Made by a program: the position numbers and the translations under genes. A stretch of DNA of 64,000 bases. Source: JANPIX01 sp031425195. GTDB taxonomy: Bacteria > Pseudomonadota > Alphaproteobacteria > Rhodobacterales > Rhodobacteraceae. Location: positions 124,001 to 188,000 of the forward strand of contig JANPIX010000009.1 of NCBI GenBank assembly GCA_031425195.1. Reading direction: 5' to 3'. Below, piece by piece: positions 44,798 to 53,486 of this stretch. Every line of letters begins with the position of its first letter. The stretch's first letter is position 1. Under the pieces are notes generated by a model. That model did no database searches. It worked only from the letters and a program-made list of their open reading frames with translations, and was not told the origin of the DNA.

Positions 44798-45993
44798 CGT
44801 GCGGCCCTTACCTTTGTGTTTTGCGCCTGATCATTGCGCCAGGCCATGACAGCGCGTTCTGCCGCCTCCATCAGGCTGGTGGCGCGAATGATGGGCAGGC
44901 CGGAGCGGGCGAGGATTTTCAGCCCGTCCTCCACATTCGTGCCTGCCAGGCGCACCACGACCGGCACGTCGACGGGCGTCGCCTGAAGCGCCTGCACGAC
45001 GCCTTCGGCGACCCAGTCGCAACGGTTGATGCCTGCAAAGATGTTCACAAGGATGGCCTGAACATTCTTGTCAGATGTGACCAGACGAAACGCCTTGGCC
45101 ACGCGTTCCGGTGTGGCCCCGCCGCCGATGTCGAGGAAATTGGCAGGCTCGCCCCCTGCCAGTTTGATCGTGTCCATCGTGGCCATGGCGAGCCCCGCAC
45201 CGTTCACGATGCAGCCGATGTTGCCCGTCAGGCCGATATAGGAAAGCCCCCGGTCGGCGGCCTGCGATTCGCGCGGGTCTTCCTGACTTTTGTCGCGCAG
45301 TTCGGCGATTTGCGGGTGCCGGAACATGGCGTTGGTGTCGAAGGTCATCTTGGCGTCGAGCGCAAGGATGCGCTTGTCGACAGTGATCACCAGCGGGTTG
45401 ATTTCCACCATCGTCGCATCCAGATCGCGAAATGCGCGGTAGCAGCCAAGCAGGGTGCGGACCATCGATTGCGTCAGTTCGGCGGGAATGTTCAGCGCCT
45501 TGGCAATTTCGCGTGCCTGAAATTCGCGCAGACCAACCGCCGGTTCGACAGTGGAGCGGACGATGCTTTCGGGGCGGCTTGCGCTGATTTCTTCAATCTC
45601 CATCCCGCCTTCAGAGCTTGCCACGATCATCACGCGCTGGCTTGATCGGTCGAGCACGAAGCCGAGGTAGATTTCCCGCTCGAACGGCACGGCGGTTTCC
45701 ACATAGACGCGGTAGACGCCTTTGCCTTCGGGGCCGGTCTGATGGGTGACAAGGCGCTGGCCGAACATCGCATCGGCGGCATCGTGGATTTCGCTGTCGC
45801 TGGAGCACAGTTTGACGCCGCCCGCCTTGCCACGGCCGCCGGCATGGATCTGCGCCTTGACGATCCAGCGGTTTCCGCCCAGTTCGCGCGCCCGGTAGGC
45901 CGCCTGTTCAGGGCTGTAGGCCAAAGCGCCATCGGGGATGCCGACGCCAAAACGGCCCAGAATTTCCTTGGCCTGATATTCGTGAATGTCCAT
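44794..45993 (-). CDS. mtkA: malate-CoA ligase subunit alpha MtkA (SucC-like)
   Basis: 399 residues. An ATP-grasp chain with MDIHEYQAKEILGRFGV, KAQIHAGGRGKAGGVKL, EINPLVITVDKRILALDAKM and NIFAGINRCDWVAEGVV. Recalled features of Methylobacterium MtkA (FQAREIA, QAAERGLSYIGL-like and GLAMATMDMIK-like stretches) are matched better than typical SucC. It forms an operon sga-mtkA-mtkB, with a nine-base gap to sga and a four-base overlap with mtkB. Confidence 0.9.
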   Translation of the reverse strand: MDIHEYQAKEILGRFGVGIPDGALAYSPEQAAYRARELGGNRWIVKAQIHAGGRGKAGGVKLCSSDSEIHDAADAMFGQRLVTHQTGPEGKGVYRVYVETAVPFEREIYLGFVLDRSSQRVMIVASSEGGMEIEEISASRPESIVRSTVEPAVGLREFQAREIAKALNIPAELTQSMVRTLLGCYRAFRDLDATMVEINPLVITVDKRILALDAKMTFDTNAMFRHPQIAELRDKSQEDPRESQAADRGLSYIGLTGNIGCIVNGAGLAMATMDTIKLAGGEPANFLDIGGGATPERVAKAFRLVTSDKNVQAILVNIFAGINRCDWVAEGVVQALQATPVDVPVVVRLAGTNVEDGLKILARSGLPIIRATSLMEAAERAVMAWRNDQAQNTKVRAAR

Positions 45994-46002
45994 CGCCCGC
46001 CC

Positions 46003-47193
46003 CTATTCCGCTGCCATGACAAGGGGCTGGTTCGCCAACCGCCAGTATTCGCCCGCGGCGGCGATGCCCGAGCCTGCGGCAATCGGGATGCCCACATCGC
46101 GCATCGCCATTTCCGCGCCGCCAAGCGCCATCATCAGCATCAGTTCGTTCAGATCGCCCAGATGCCCGATGCGGAAGACCCTCCCCGACAGTAGCGAAAG
46201 GCCTGCCCCAAGGCTGAGGCCATAGCGGTCATACGCCCGGGCAATGACGTGGCGCGCATCATGGCCTTCGGGCACAACGATGGCTGTCACTGTGTCGGAA
46301 TTCCACTTTGCGTCCTTGGCGCAGACTGTCAGGCCCCAACCGCCCACAGCCCGGCGCACACCTTCGGCCAGATGGTGGTGGCGGGCAAAGACGTTCTCCA
46401 ACCCTTCATCGAACATGCGGTCAAGGCTTGCACGCAACCCGCGCAGCAACGGCAAGGGCGGGGTATAGGGGAAATAGCCCGTCGCATTCGAGGCGGCCAT
46501 CGTGGCAAAGTCGAAATAGGACCGGCGCATCGTGGCGGTTTTTGTCGCGGCCATGGCCTTGGCGCTGGCCGCCATGATGGCCAGACCGGCGGGCAGCATG
46601 AACCCCTTCTGGCTGCCGGCAACGGCAATATCAACGCCCCATTCTTCCATGCGACAGTCGATGGACCCGATGGAACTGACCCCGTCCATGAACAACAGCG
46701 CCGGGTGGCCTGCGACGTTCAGGGCACGCCGCACGGCGGCGATATCACTGGTGACGCCCGTCGCGGTTTCGTTCTGGGTGGTCAGCACGGCCTTGATCTT
46801 GTGATCCTTGTCCGCCGCCAGACGTTCGGCAAAGGCATCGACCGGGATGCCGGTGCCCCATTCGCAATCGATGACCTCCACTTTCAGACCCATCGCCTTG
46901 CACATTTCGATCCACAGATGGCTGAACTGGCCAAAGCGCGCGGACAACACGGTATCGCCTTCGTTCAAGGTGTTGGTGATCGCAGCCTCCCACCCGCCGG
47001 TGCCGGAGGCGGGAAAGACGAAGGGCGTGCCTGTTTCCGTCTTGAACACGCGCTTCAGATCGGCGAGCAGCGGCAGCAGGAACTTTGGCTGGTCGGGCGC
47101 GCGGTGATCTTCCATCGGCACATCCATGGCGCGCCGTATCGCTTCGGGCACATTCGTTGGCCCCGGCACAAACAATCCGCGTGTTCCTTGCAT
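46003..47193 (-). CDS. sga: serine-glyoxylate aminotransferase
   Basis: 396 residues from ATG 47193 (GGGGGGTGA upstream). A class V PLP aminotransferase: GLFVPGPTNVPEAIRRAMD at the start, FPASGTGGWEAAITNTL, MDGVSSIGSID with the PLP-ring Asp, and the Schiff-base Lys in AGSQKGFMLPAGL near 195. It converts serine and glyoxylate to hydroxypyruvate and glycine, a core step of the serine cycle. First gene of the minus-strand operon with mtkAB, divergent from a LuxR-type regulator. Confidence 0.93.
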   Translation of the reverse strand: MQGTRGLFVPGPTNVPEAIRRAMDVPMEDHRAPDQPKFLLPLLADLKRVFKTETGTPFVFPASGTGGWEAAITNTLNEGDTVLSARFGQFSHLWIEMCKAMGLKVEVIDCEWGTGIPVDAFAERLAADKDHKIKAVLTTQNETATGVTSDIAAVRRALNVAGHPALLFMDGVSSIGSIDCRMEEWGVDIAVAGSQKGFMLPAGLAIMAASAKAMAATKTATMRRSYFDFATMAASNATGYFPYTPPLPLLRGLRASLDRMFDEGLENVFARHHHLAEGVRRAVGGWGLTVCAKDAKWNSDTVTAIVVPEGHDARHVIARAYDRYGLSLGAGLSLLSGRVFRIGHLGDLNELMLMMALGGAEMAMRDVGIPIAAGSGIAAAGEYWRLANQPLVMAAE

Positions 47194-47309
47194 TCTGTCA
47201 CCCCCCAAGGCCCATTGTTAGGGCGTCTGTCGGCATCAAATCAGATTGCAAATTCAGCACAACCTGCGTTATCACTGCTTTCGGGTAACCAATCGGGTGG
47301 GTTTCAAGC

Positions 47310-47327
47310 TACCTGAAGTGCGAGGTA
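47310..47327. promoter_or_regulatory. inverted repeat TACCT-N8-AGGTA in the sga/luxR-type divergent region
   Basis: Perfect five-base arms around eight bases. A second inverted repeat with the same eight-base spacer follows at 47341. The spacing fits dimeric regulators, but the binding protein is unknown. Confidence 0.45.
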
Positions 47328-47340
47328 TGCCGGGGAATGC

Positions 47341-47360
47341 CAAATTCTCCCCCCAATTTG
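47341..47360. promoter_or_regulatory. inverted repeat CAAATT-N8-AATTTG upstream of the LuxR-type gene
   Basis: Perfect six-base arms around eight C-rich bases, ending 13 bases before the regulator start. It is a candidate operator for autoregulation or for sga control. Confidence 0.5.
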
Positions 47361-47373
47361 GGTAGTTTTTGTT

Positions 47374-48039
47374 GTGATCGCAAATCCGCTTTTGCCTGCC
47401 ACGCCACCTTTGTCATTGGCCCTTGCCGATGGCAATCCGCTTGTCCTATCGGCCATGTCCGAAATTTTTGATCGCGATGGGCGGTTTTCGCTCGTTTCCA
47501 CCAGTTCTAGCGCCGAGGGGTTTTTGGGCGCCGTGATGCGCGTGCCCGTGGCCGTTGGCGTGATCGACTGGACGCTGCCCGCACTTGGCGGACAAAAGTT
47601 GATCGAGGTGCTGCGCGATCAGCAGAACGCGCCGCGCATCGTGGTGTACGGCGACGACGGGCGCGGCGAAGTTCCGCGTCAGGCCATGCTGGCGGGGGCC
47701 GCTGGGTTTGTCGGGCGGAACCGGCCTGTGGCGGCCCTGCTGGACACCTGCGTGGCGGTGGCAATGGGCCAGATGGTGTTTCCATTTCTGGATCTGCGCG
47801 AACTTGCAGCCGACCCCATTGCGCAACTGACCCGCCGCGAGCGCGCCCTGTTGGAAAGTCTGAGCCGCGGTTTGACGAACAAGGAACTTGCCCGCGATTT
47901 CGACATTTCGGCGAACACCGTCAAATTCCATCTGTCAAACCTGTTCGAAAAGCTGGGCGTCACCAACCGGGCGCAGGCCATCGCGTTTTATTACGGCAGC
48001 CGCCTGCCCGCCGAGGCACGGCTGCGCAACCAGTCCTGA
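47374..48039 (+). CDS. LuxR/NarL-type response regulator with degenerate receiver
   Basis: 221 residues, start GTG 47374. The N-terminal half resembles a receiver domain (LSLALADGNPLVLSAMSEIF), but the acidic pair is reduced to a single Asp; a phospho-acceptor candidate is Asp in GVIDWTLPALGG near 68. The C-terminal NarL/LuxR HTH is intact: LTRRERALLESLSRGLTNKE, FDISANTVKFHLSNLFEKL. It lies between divergent sga-mtkAB and co-directional malyl-CoA lyase, so control of the serine cycle is the obvious inference; no kinase is nearby. Methylobacterium uses the LysR protein QscR for this role instead. Confidence 0.82.
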   Translation: MIANPLLPATPPLSLALADGNPLVLSAMSEIFDRDGRFSLVSTSSSAEGFLGAVMRVPVAVGVIDWTLPALGGQKLIEVLRDQQNAPRIVVYGDDGRGEVPRQAMLAGAAGFVGRNRPVAALLDTCVAVAMGQMVFPFLDLRELAADPIAQLTRRERALLESLSRGLTNKELARDFDISANTVKFHLSNLFEKLGVTNRAQAIAFYYGSRLPAEARLRNQS

Positions 48040-48138
48040 TCCGACACATATCTTTGCGCAATAATGTTTCTTGACAGCGCCCAAATCTTTCGTCTTGTTC
48101 TGCGCCATTCGCCGCAGCGCAGAACAGGACCCAACATA

Positions 48139-49116
48139 ATGAGCTTCCACGTCACCAGACAGGCCCCCGCCCGGCTGAACCGCAGCGAACTCGCCGTGCC
48201 CGGCAGTCAGCCGCAAATGTTTGAAAAGGCGGCGAAGTCTTCCGCGGACGTGATCTTTCTTGATCTGGAAGATGCAGTTGCCCCCGACGAAAAGGCACAG
48301 GCGCGCCGCAACATCATAAAGGCCCTGAACGAGATGGACTGGGGCACCAAAACCATGTCGGTTCGAATCAACGGGCTGGACACGCATTACATGTACCGTG
48401 ACGTGGTCGATGTGGTGGAACAGGCGGGCGCGCGGCTGGATCTGATCATGGTTCCCAAAGTGGGAACGGCCGCCGATGTCTATGCCGTCGACATGATGGT
48501 GACGCAGATCGAGGCTGCGATGGGGTTCAAAAAGCGGATCGGGTTCGAGCATATCATCGAAACAGCCCTTGGGATGCAGAACGTGAGCGCGATTGCCGCC
48601 GCGTCGGACCGCAATGAAAGCCTGCATTTCGGCGTGGCCGACTATGCCGCGAGCACCCGGGCGCGCACGACGATCATCGGCGGCGTGAACCCGGATTATT
48701 CGGTGCTGACCGATCCTTTGGACGATGGCACCCGTGCCGTCCACTGGGGCGACATGTGGCACTATGCGCTCGCCCGCATGGTGGTGGCCGCCCGCGCCAA
48801 CGGCTTGCGTCCGGTTGACGGGCCGTTCGGCGATTTCTCTGATGCCGATGGTTACCGCGCCGCGGCCAAACGCGCCGCCGTTCTGGGTTGTGAGGGGAAA
48901 TGGGCGATCCATCCCAGCCAGATCGCCCTTGCCAACGAGGTGATGAGCCCGTCGGACGCCGAAGTTACCCGCGCCAACCGCATCCTTGTCGCCATGGCCG
49001 AGGCCGAGGCCAAGGGGCTGGGTGCCGTGTCACTGGACGGGCGGTTGATCGACTATGCCTCCATCCGGCAGGCCGAGGTGCTGGTGGCCAAGGCGAAACA
49101 GATCGCGGGGGCATAG
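48139..49116 (+). CDS. mcl: malyl-CoA lyase (HpcH/HpaI family)
   Basis: 325 residues from ATG 48139. It splits L-malyl-CoA into acetyl-CoA and glyoxylate. Seen: SELAVPGSQPQMFEKAAKS, VIFLDLEDAVAPDEKAQAR with the metal Glu/Asp, MVPKVGTAADVYAVD, VADYAASTRARTTIIGGVN and GKWAIHPSQIALANEV. By recall it is closer to serine-cycle MclA of Methylobacterium than to Rhodobacter Mcl1 of the ethylmalonyl-CoA/3-hydroxypropionate type (for example STRAR rather than SMGMQ). Context with mtkAB supports the serine cycle. Confidence 0.92.
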   Translation: MSFHVTRQAPARLNRSELAVPGSQPQMFEKAAKSSADVIFLDLEDAVAPDEKAQARRNIIKALNEMDWGTKTMSVRINGLDTHYMYRDVVDVVEQAGARLDLIMVPKVGTAADVYAVDMMVTQIEAAMGFKKRIGFEHIIETALGMQNVSAIAAASDRNESLHFGVADYAASTRARTTIIGGVNPDYSVLTDPLDDGTRAVHWGDMWHYALARMVVAARANGLRPVDGPFGDFSDADGYRAAAKRAAVLGCEGKWAIHPSQIALANEVMSPSDAEVTRANRILVAMAEAEAKGLGAVSLDGRLIDYASIRQAEVLVAKAKQIAGA

Positions 49117-49125
49117 AAGGATGGG

Positions 49126-49161
49126 CGCGGGCCACCAATGCTGACAGTCACCCGGCCCGCG
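49126..49161. terminator. long-loop inverted repeat between mcl and the glxA-type gene
   Basis: CGCGGGCC (49126-49133) and GGCCCGCG (49154-49161) form an eight-pair stem with a 20-base loop at the convergent junction; the right arm lies in the 3' end of the regulator gene. Terminator function is possible but weakly supported. Confidence 0.35.
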
Positions 49162-50194
49162 TGACCCCACCGAAATGCGAAAACCGGTGGGGTGAGACGC
49201 CGAAGCGCGACCGGAAGCTTTTGGAAAAATGCGACGTGCTGGCATAGCCGCAGGCCATTGCCACGTCCGTCACCTTCATGTCGGTTTCGGCAAGAAGTGC
49301 GCGTCCCCGCGCCAGACGCAGGTCATTCATGTACCGCACCGGGGCCACGCCAAGATAGCGGTTGAACAACCGTTCGATCTGCCGCCGCGAAATGCCAAGA
49401 TGGGCGGCGCAGGCATCCAGATCGAAAGCATCTTCGATCCGCGCCTGCATGTAGGAAATCGCCTCCAGCAGCCGTTCGTTGCGGGTGCCAAGGCGCGCCG
49501 CAAGCGATGTTGTCTGTTCATCCGCCTCGACCCGGCGGCGGGTCAGCAGGCACATGTTCATCACCTCCTGGCTCAGATCGCCACCGAAACGGTCATTGAT
49601 CAGCTTCAGCATCAGGTCGGCCGCCGCCACCCCGCCGGCGCAGGTCACGATGCGGTCGTCGATGCAGAACACTTGCCGGGCGGGGGCCAGATCGGGCCAT
49701 GTTTCGCAGAATCCCTGAATGTTTTCCCAGTGCAGCGTAAACCTGCGCCCCTTCAGGATACCGGCGCGCGCCAAGGCATAGGCCCCGGTGCAAAGCCCGC
49801 CCACCGTACGCCCGCGCCGCCATTGGCCCCGCAACCAATCGCCCAGTGCCGCCCCACCCTGGCTTTCCGGTTCCACCCCGGAACAGACGAGCACGAACCC
49901 TTTCGGGTCGGATTTCGAAACGATACCGTCGACCATCACCGCCACGCCGTTGGAACAGACGACCGGACCGCCATCTTCGGACAGGGTTTGCCAATGGAAC
50001 AGCGCCTGCCCCGTCAACTGATTGGCAATCCGCATCGGTTCGATGGCGGCGCTGAAGGCCAGCATGGTGAACTTTGGCAAAAGCACGAAGGACACGAAAA
50101 TCGGGTCGGAGACGGGCGCAAAGGGCACATGGGCCACGCCGCGCGCCACAAACCGCTGGTCGCCGGGCACTGTGGGCGGCAGGTCCACCGTCAT
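49148..50194 (-). CDS. GlxA-family AraC-type transcriptional regulator
   Basis: 348 residues from ATG 50194. The N-terminal DJ-1/PfpI-like domain has FVLLPKFTMLAFSAAIEPMR and TVGGLCTGAYALARAGIL (a Cys at the nucleophile-elbow position); the C-terminal AraC domain shows FDLDACAAHLGISRRQIERL and VTDVAMACGYASTSHFSKSF. This family includes regulators of glycine betaine, carnitine and arginine catabolism. It starts one base after the selO stop, so translational coupling is likely, yet no catabolic partner is nearby. The target is unknown. Confidence 0.88.
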   Translation of the reverse strand: MTVDLPPTVPGDQRFVARGVAHVPFAPVSDPIFVSFVLLPKFTMLAFSAAIEPMRIANQLTGQALFHWQTLSEDGGPVVCSNGVAVMVDGIVSKSDPKGFVLVCSGVEPESQGGAALGDWLRGQWRRGRTVGGLCTGAYALARAGILKGRRFTLHWENIQGFCETWPDLAPARQVFCIDDRIVTCAGGVAAADLMLKLINDRFGGDLSQEVMNMCLLTRRRVEADEQTTSLAARLGTRNERLLEAISYMQARIEDAFDLDACAAHLGISRRQIERLFNRYLGVAPVRYMNDLRLARGRALLAETDMKVTDVAMACGYASTSHFSKSFRSRFGVSPHRFSHFGGVTRAG

Positions 50195-50195
50195 G

Positions 50196-51635
50196 TCAGG
50201 TGCCGCAATAGGTGCGGTAGTGGCCAAACCCGGATGGCGCGGGCAGCGCGTAACGCTCGCTTTCGCTACGTGCGTCGAAGGGGTGTTCGAGTACGGTCAA
50301 AAACGCCTTGAACGGGCCTAGGTCGCCTGATGTTGCCGCCGTCAGCGCCTCTTCCACCAGATGATTGCGGGGGATGTAGACGGGGTTGACGGCGTCCATC
50401 GACGCGGCAATCTGCGCCGGGTCCCGCCCTGACAGTTGCACGGCGGCCAGCCATTCGTTGGCCCACGCATCGCTATCCGGCAAAATGGCGCGTAGGGGCA
50501 CAGGGTCACCCGCAACGGCACGTGACAAGGCGCGGAATGTCATCGTGTGATCGGCAGCGGCTGCCGTCATCGCCTTTAGCAACCGTTGCGACAGACCCGC
50601 GTCTGGTTGATCAAGTCCCATCTTCTGCGCCAGAATCCCGCCCCATGCCGCTTCGTACCATTCGGGCACCTGTTCCAGAACCGCCATGGCGGCCGCGATG
50701 GCCCGGTCTTCATCGGCGTCGATCAGCGGCAACAATGCTTCGGCAAGGCGGGCGATGTTCCACTGAACGATGGCCGGCTGGTTGCCATAGGCATAGCGGC
50801 CCTGCCTGTCGATGCTGCTGAACACCGTCGCCGGATCATGCGCATCCATGAAGGCGCAGGGGCCATAGTCGATGGTTTCGCCGGATATGGTCATGTTGTC
50901 GGTGTTCATCACCCCGTGGACAAAGCCAACGCCCATCCACTGTGCGATCAGAGCGGCCTGGCGCCGAGCGACACGCTCCAGAAACGCCAGCGGGGGCCGG
51001 GGCATGTCTGCAAGGTCGGGGTCGTGGCGCGCGACAGCATAGGCAAGCAGGCGCGCCAGTTTGTCATGTTCCCCGCGTGCCGCAAAGAATTGGAAGGTGC
51101 CTACACGCAGGTGGCTTGCCGCAACGCGCGCAAGCACGGCCCCCGGCAACATGCCTTCCTCGCGCAGGATACGTTCACCGGTCGTGACCACGGCAAGGGC
51201 ACGCGTCGTGGGGATGCCCAGGGCAAACATCGCCTCACCCATCAGGTATTCGCGCAGGACGGGGGCAAGGGCGGCCTTGCCATCCGCGCCGCGACTGAAC
51301 GGGGTGCGGCCCGATCCCTTCAGATGAATGTCACGCAGATGACCGTCGCGGTCGACCACCTCGACCAGCAACATAGCCCGACCATCGCCAAGGCTTGGTG
51401 AAAACCCGCCGAACTGATGCCCGGCATAGGCCATGGCAAGCGGCATGGACCCGGGTGGCGGCGCGATACCCGCCAACATTGTTGCTAGGCCCTGATCTTC
51501 TGAACTTAAGTTAAGTTCATCCGCCAAGTTGTTGTTCAACAGAAAAATTTGTGGGTCTGGCACATCATCACCCTCAAACGGAAGGTACATGCCTTCCAGT
51601 TCGGTGGCATAGCTGTTGCGAAGTGCCAGACCCAT
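50196..51635 (-). CDS. selO: protein adenylyltransferase SelO
   Basis: 479 residues from ATG 51635. SelO is a pseudokinase-fold enzyme that transfers AMP to protein Ser/Thr/Tyr and acts in redox homeostasis. Seen: YAGHQFGGFSPSLGDGRAML, the ATP site IHLKGSGRTPFSRGADGKA, and VHGVMNTDNMTISGETIDYG with the metal-binding Asn and Asp. The C-terminus ends YCGT; the conserved redox residue three from the end is Cys here (Sec in many eukaryotes). It lies next to msrA (four bases) and msrB on the same strand, consistent with an oxidative-stress operon. Confidence 0.95.
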   Translation of the reverse strand: MGLALRNSYATELEGMYLPFEGDDVPDPQIFLLNNNLADELNLSSEDQGLATMLAGIAPPPGSMPLAMAYAGHQFGGFSPSLGDGRAMLLVEVVDRDGHLRDIHLKGSGRTPFSRGADGKAALAPVLREYLMGEAMFALGIPTTRALAVVTTGERILREEGMLPGAVLARVAASHLRVGTFQFFAARGEHDKLARLLAYAVARHDPDLADMPRPPLAFLERVARRQAALIAQWMGVGFVHGVMNTDNMTISGETIDYGPCAFMDAHDPATVFSSIDRQGRYAYGNQPAIVQWNIARLAEALLPLIDADEDRAIAAAMAVLEQVPEWYEAAWGGILAQKMGLDQPDAGLSQRLLKAMTAAAADHTMTFRALSRAVAGDPVPLRAILPDSDAWANEWLAAVQLSGRDPAQIAASMDAVNPVYIPRNHLVEEALTAATSGDLGPFKAFLTVLEHPFDARSESERYALPAPSGFGHYRTYCGT

Positions 51636-51639
51636 TGTG

Positions 51640-52155
51640 TTATTCCGCTGCTGTGGCCGCACGATGGGGCAGAACCCAGTTCGGACGGACGAAATGGCAG
51701 GTGTATCCGTTGGGAATGCGTTCCAGATAATCCTGATGCTCGGGCTCTGCCTCCCAGAACGGGCCGACGGGTTCCACCTCTGTCACCACCTTGCCGGGCC
51801 AAAGCCCAGCGGCGTTGACATCGGCAATGGTATCAAGCGCGACAGCCTTTTGCGCGTCGTCGACATAGTAGATGGCGGAACGATACGACATGCCCCGGTC
51901 GTTGCCCTGACGGTTCGGCGTCGTCGGATCGTGGATCTGGAAAAAGAACTCCAGCAAACGGCGATAGGTGATCACGGCCGGGTCAAAGGTGATCTCGATG
52001 GCTTCGGCATGGGTGCCATGGTTGCGGTAGGTGGCGTTGGGCACGTCACCGCCGGTATAGCCGACCCGTGTTGCCTGCACGCCGGGCATCTTGCGGATCA
52101 GATCCTGCATGCCCCAGAAACATCCGCCTGCCAGCACTGCGCGTTCCGTTGTCAT
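51640..52155 (-). CDS. msrA: peptide methionine-S-sulfoxide reductase MsrA
   Basis: 171 residues from ATG 52155, with a perfect GAGGAGGT SD. MsrA reduces the S epimer of methionine sulfoxide. The catalytic GGCFWGMQ is at 10-17, with RVGYTGGDVPNATYRNHGTHAEA and EFFFQIHDPTTPNRQGND following. A resolving Cys is present in YTCHFVRPNW. The gap to msrB is one base. Confidence 0.96.
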   Translation of the reverse strand: MTTERAVLAGGCFWGMQDLIRKMPGVQATRVGYTGGDVPNATYRNHGTHAEAIEITFDPAVITYRRLLEFFFQIHDPTTPNRQGNDRGMSYRSAIYYVDDAQKAVALDTIADVNAAGLWPGKVVTEVEPVGPFWEAEPEHQDYLERIPNGYTCHFVRPNWVLPHRAATAAE

Positions 52156-52156
52156 T

Positions 52157-52603
52157 TCAAACCTCCTCAACCTGATCCAGATAATCGCCGTAGCCTTCGG
52201 CAAGCATGTCATCGCGGTGAACAAACCGCAAAGACGCGGAATTGATGCAGTACCGCAAACCGCCCCGGTCGCGCGGGCCGTCATTGAACACATGGCCCAG
52301 ATGGCTGTTAGCATGCTGCGAGCGAACCTCGACGCGCACCATGCCGTGGGTGTTGTCGGTCAGTTCTGCCACGTTCGCGGGTTCGATGGGTTTGGTGAAA
52401 CTGGGCCAGCCGCAGCCGGATTCAAACTTGTCGGACGACGCGAACAGCGGTTCACCCGACACGATATCGACATAGATGCCCGGTTCCTTGTTGTACAAAA
52501 GCGGGCCTGTGCCTGCGCGTTCCGTGCCGCTTTGCTGGGTCACCCGGAATTGCTCCGGGGTCAGCCGGGCCACAGCCTCGGCCGATTTGGCGTAATGGGT
52601 CAT
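52157..52603 (-). CDS. msrB: peptide methionine-R-sulfoxide reductase MsrB (zinc-less form)
   Basis: 148 residues from ATG 52603 (AAGGA upstream). MsrB reduces the R epimer of methionine sulfoxide. The catalytic Cys is in LRYCINSASL, and KFESGCGWPSF holds the substrate site. The two CxxC zinc motifs of the E. coli-type enzyme are replaced (IVSGEPLF and QHANSHLGHVF), so this is a zinc-free variant. It heads the msrB-msrA-selO run. Confidence 0.95.
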   Translation of the reverse strand: MTHYAKSAEAVARLTPEQFRVTQQSGTERAGTGPLLYNKEPGIYVDIVSGEPLFASSDKFESGCGWPSFTKPIEPANVAELTDNTHGMVRVEVRSQHANSHLGHVFNDGPRDRGGLRYCINSASLRFVHRDDMLAEGYGDYLDQVEEV

Positions 52604-52724
52604 CACTGATCCTTGTTCTGCAAGAGGTATACCGACAAGATGGCGCGATCTGCCCTGAATTCCAAGGTCTGACACCGAATTGCGCCGATTTCTCACGCAA
52701 AAGGGAAACAGGTTTCACCGCAGG

Positions 52725-53483
52725 TCAGTGCCCAGTGTCAACTTTTCCACGCCGATACTGCCGCATCGCAAGCGGCAGCGTGACAAGATAGGCAAGGCCG
52801 AGGAGGAACAGCGTCAGCCAGGGGTAATTGAGCAGGATTGCCGCGAGCCCGACAAAGGCCAGCAGCACATAGCGCGCATGGTCGGCATAGACGGTTGATG
52901 ATTTGAACGACCACGTCGGCAGGTGGCTGAGCATCATTGCCGCGACGATCACCGTCCAGACGGCGACCACGCTGTAATGCAGCACCGCGCGGCCGTCGGT
53001 CAGGAAATCAAGATACATGGGCATCAGCACCAGATGCGCGCCCGCGGGCGAAGGCACGCCCTGAAACCACGTTTTCGCTTCGGTCGACCCTGCCGCGCTT
53101 GCGATATTGAACCGGGCAAGCCGCAGCGCGCAGCAGATCACCAGAACCAGCACCGCAATCCACCCGAACCCCGGAAGTTGCGACAATGACCACTGATACA
53201 GGATGATCCCCGGTGCCACACCAAAGCACAGAAAATCCGACAGGGAATCAAGTTCCGCCCCCAGCGCGCTTTCGCTTGACAAAAGTCGCGCCACACGCCC
53301 GTCCAGCCCGTCAAGGATCGCGGCCAGCACGATCAGTGCCACGGCGAATTCAAACCGGCCATCCATCGCAAACCGCATCGCGGTAAGGCCTGCACAAAGG
53401 GCGGCCAGCGTCAGGAAATTCGGCAAAAGCTGCACCAGCGGCAGTTCGCGGCGGGGGCGCGGGGCGGTGGGTCCGGTCAGCAT
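52725..53483 (-). CDS. pssA: CDP-diacylglycerol-serine O-phosphatidyltransferase PssA
   Basis: 252 residues with about seven membrane helices. The CDP-alcohol phosphatidyltransferase motif is intact: DGRVAR, eight residues, G, three residues, D, three residues, D (ending in ELDSLSD), near residues 59-82. It condenses CDP-diacylglycerol with serine to phosphatidylserine at the inner membrane. It lies three bases after psd, and the two genes make phosphatidylethanolamine. Confidence 0.95.
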   Translation of the reverse strand: MLTGPTAPRPRRELPLVQLLPNFLTLAALCAGLTAMRFAMDGRFEFAVALIVLAAILDGLDGRVARLLSSESALGAELDSLSDFLCFGVAPGIILYQWSLSQLPGFGWIAVLVLVICCALRLARFNIASAAGSTEAKTWFQGVPSPAGAHLVLMPMYLDFLTDGRAVLHYSVVAVWTVIVAAMMLSHLPTWSFKSSTVYADHARYVLLAFVGLAAILLNYPWLTLFLLGLAYLVTLPLAMRQYRRGKVDTGH

Positions 53484-53486
53484 CGC

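Noticed and set aside
43904..45993. TCA-cycle succinyl-CoA synthetase sucCD
   Set aside because: Adjacency to sga and malyl-CoA lyase and the sequence character fit malate-CoA ligase. A separate sucCD is expected next to TCA genes elsewhere.
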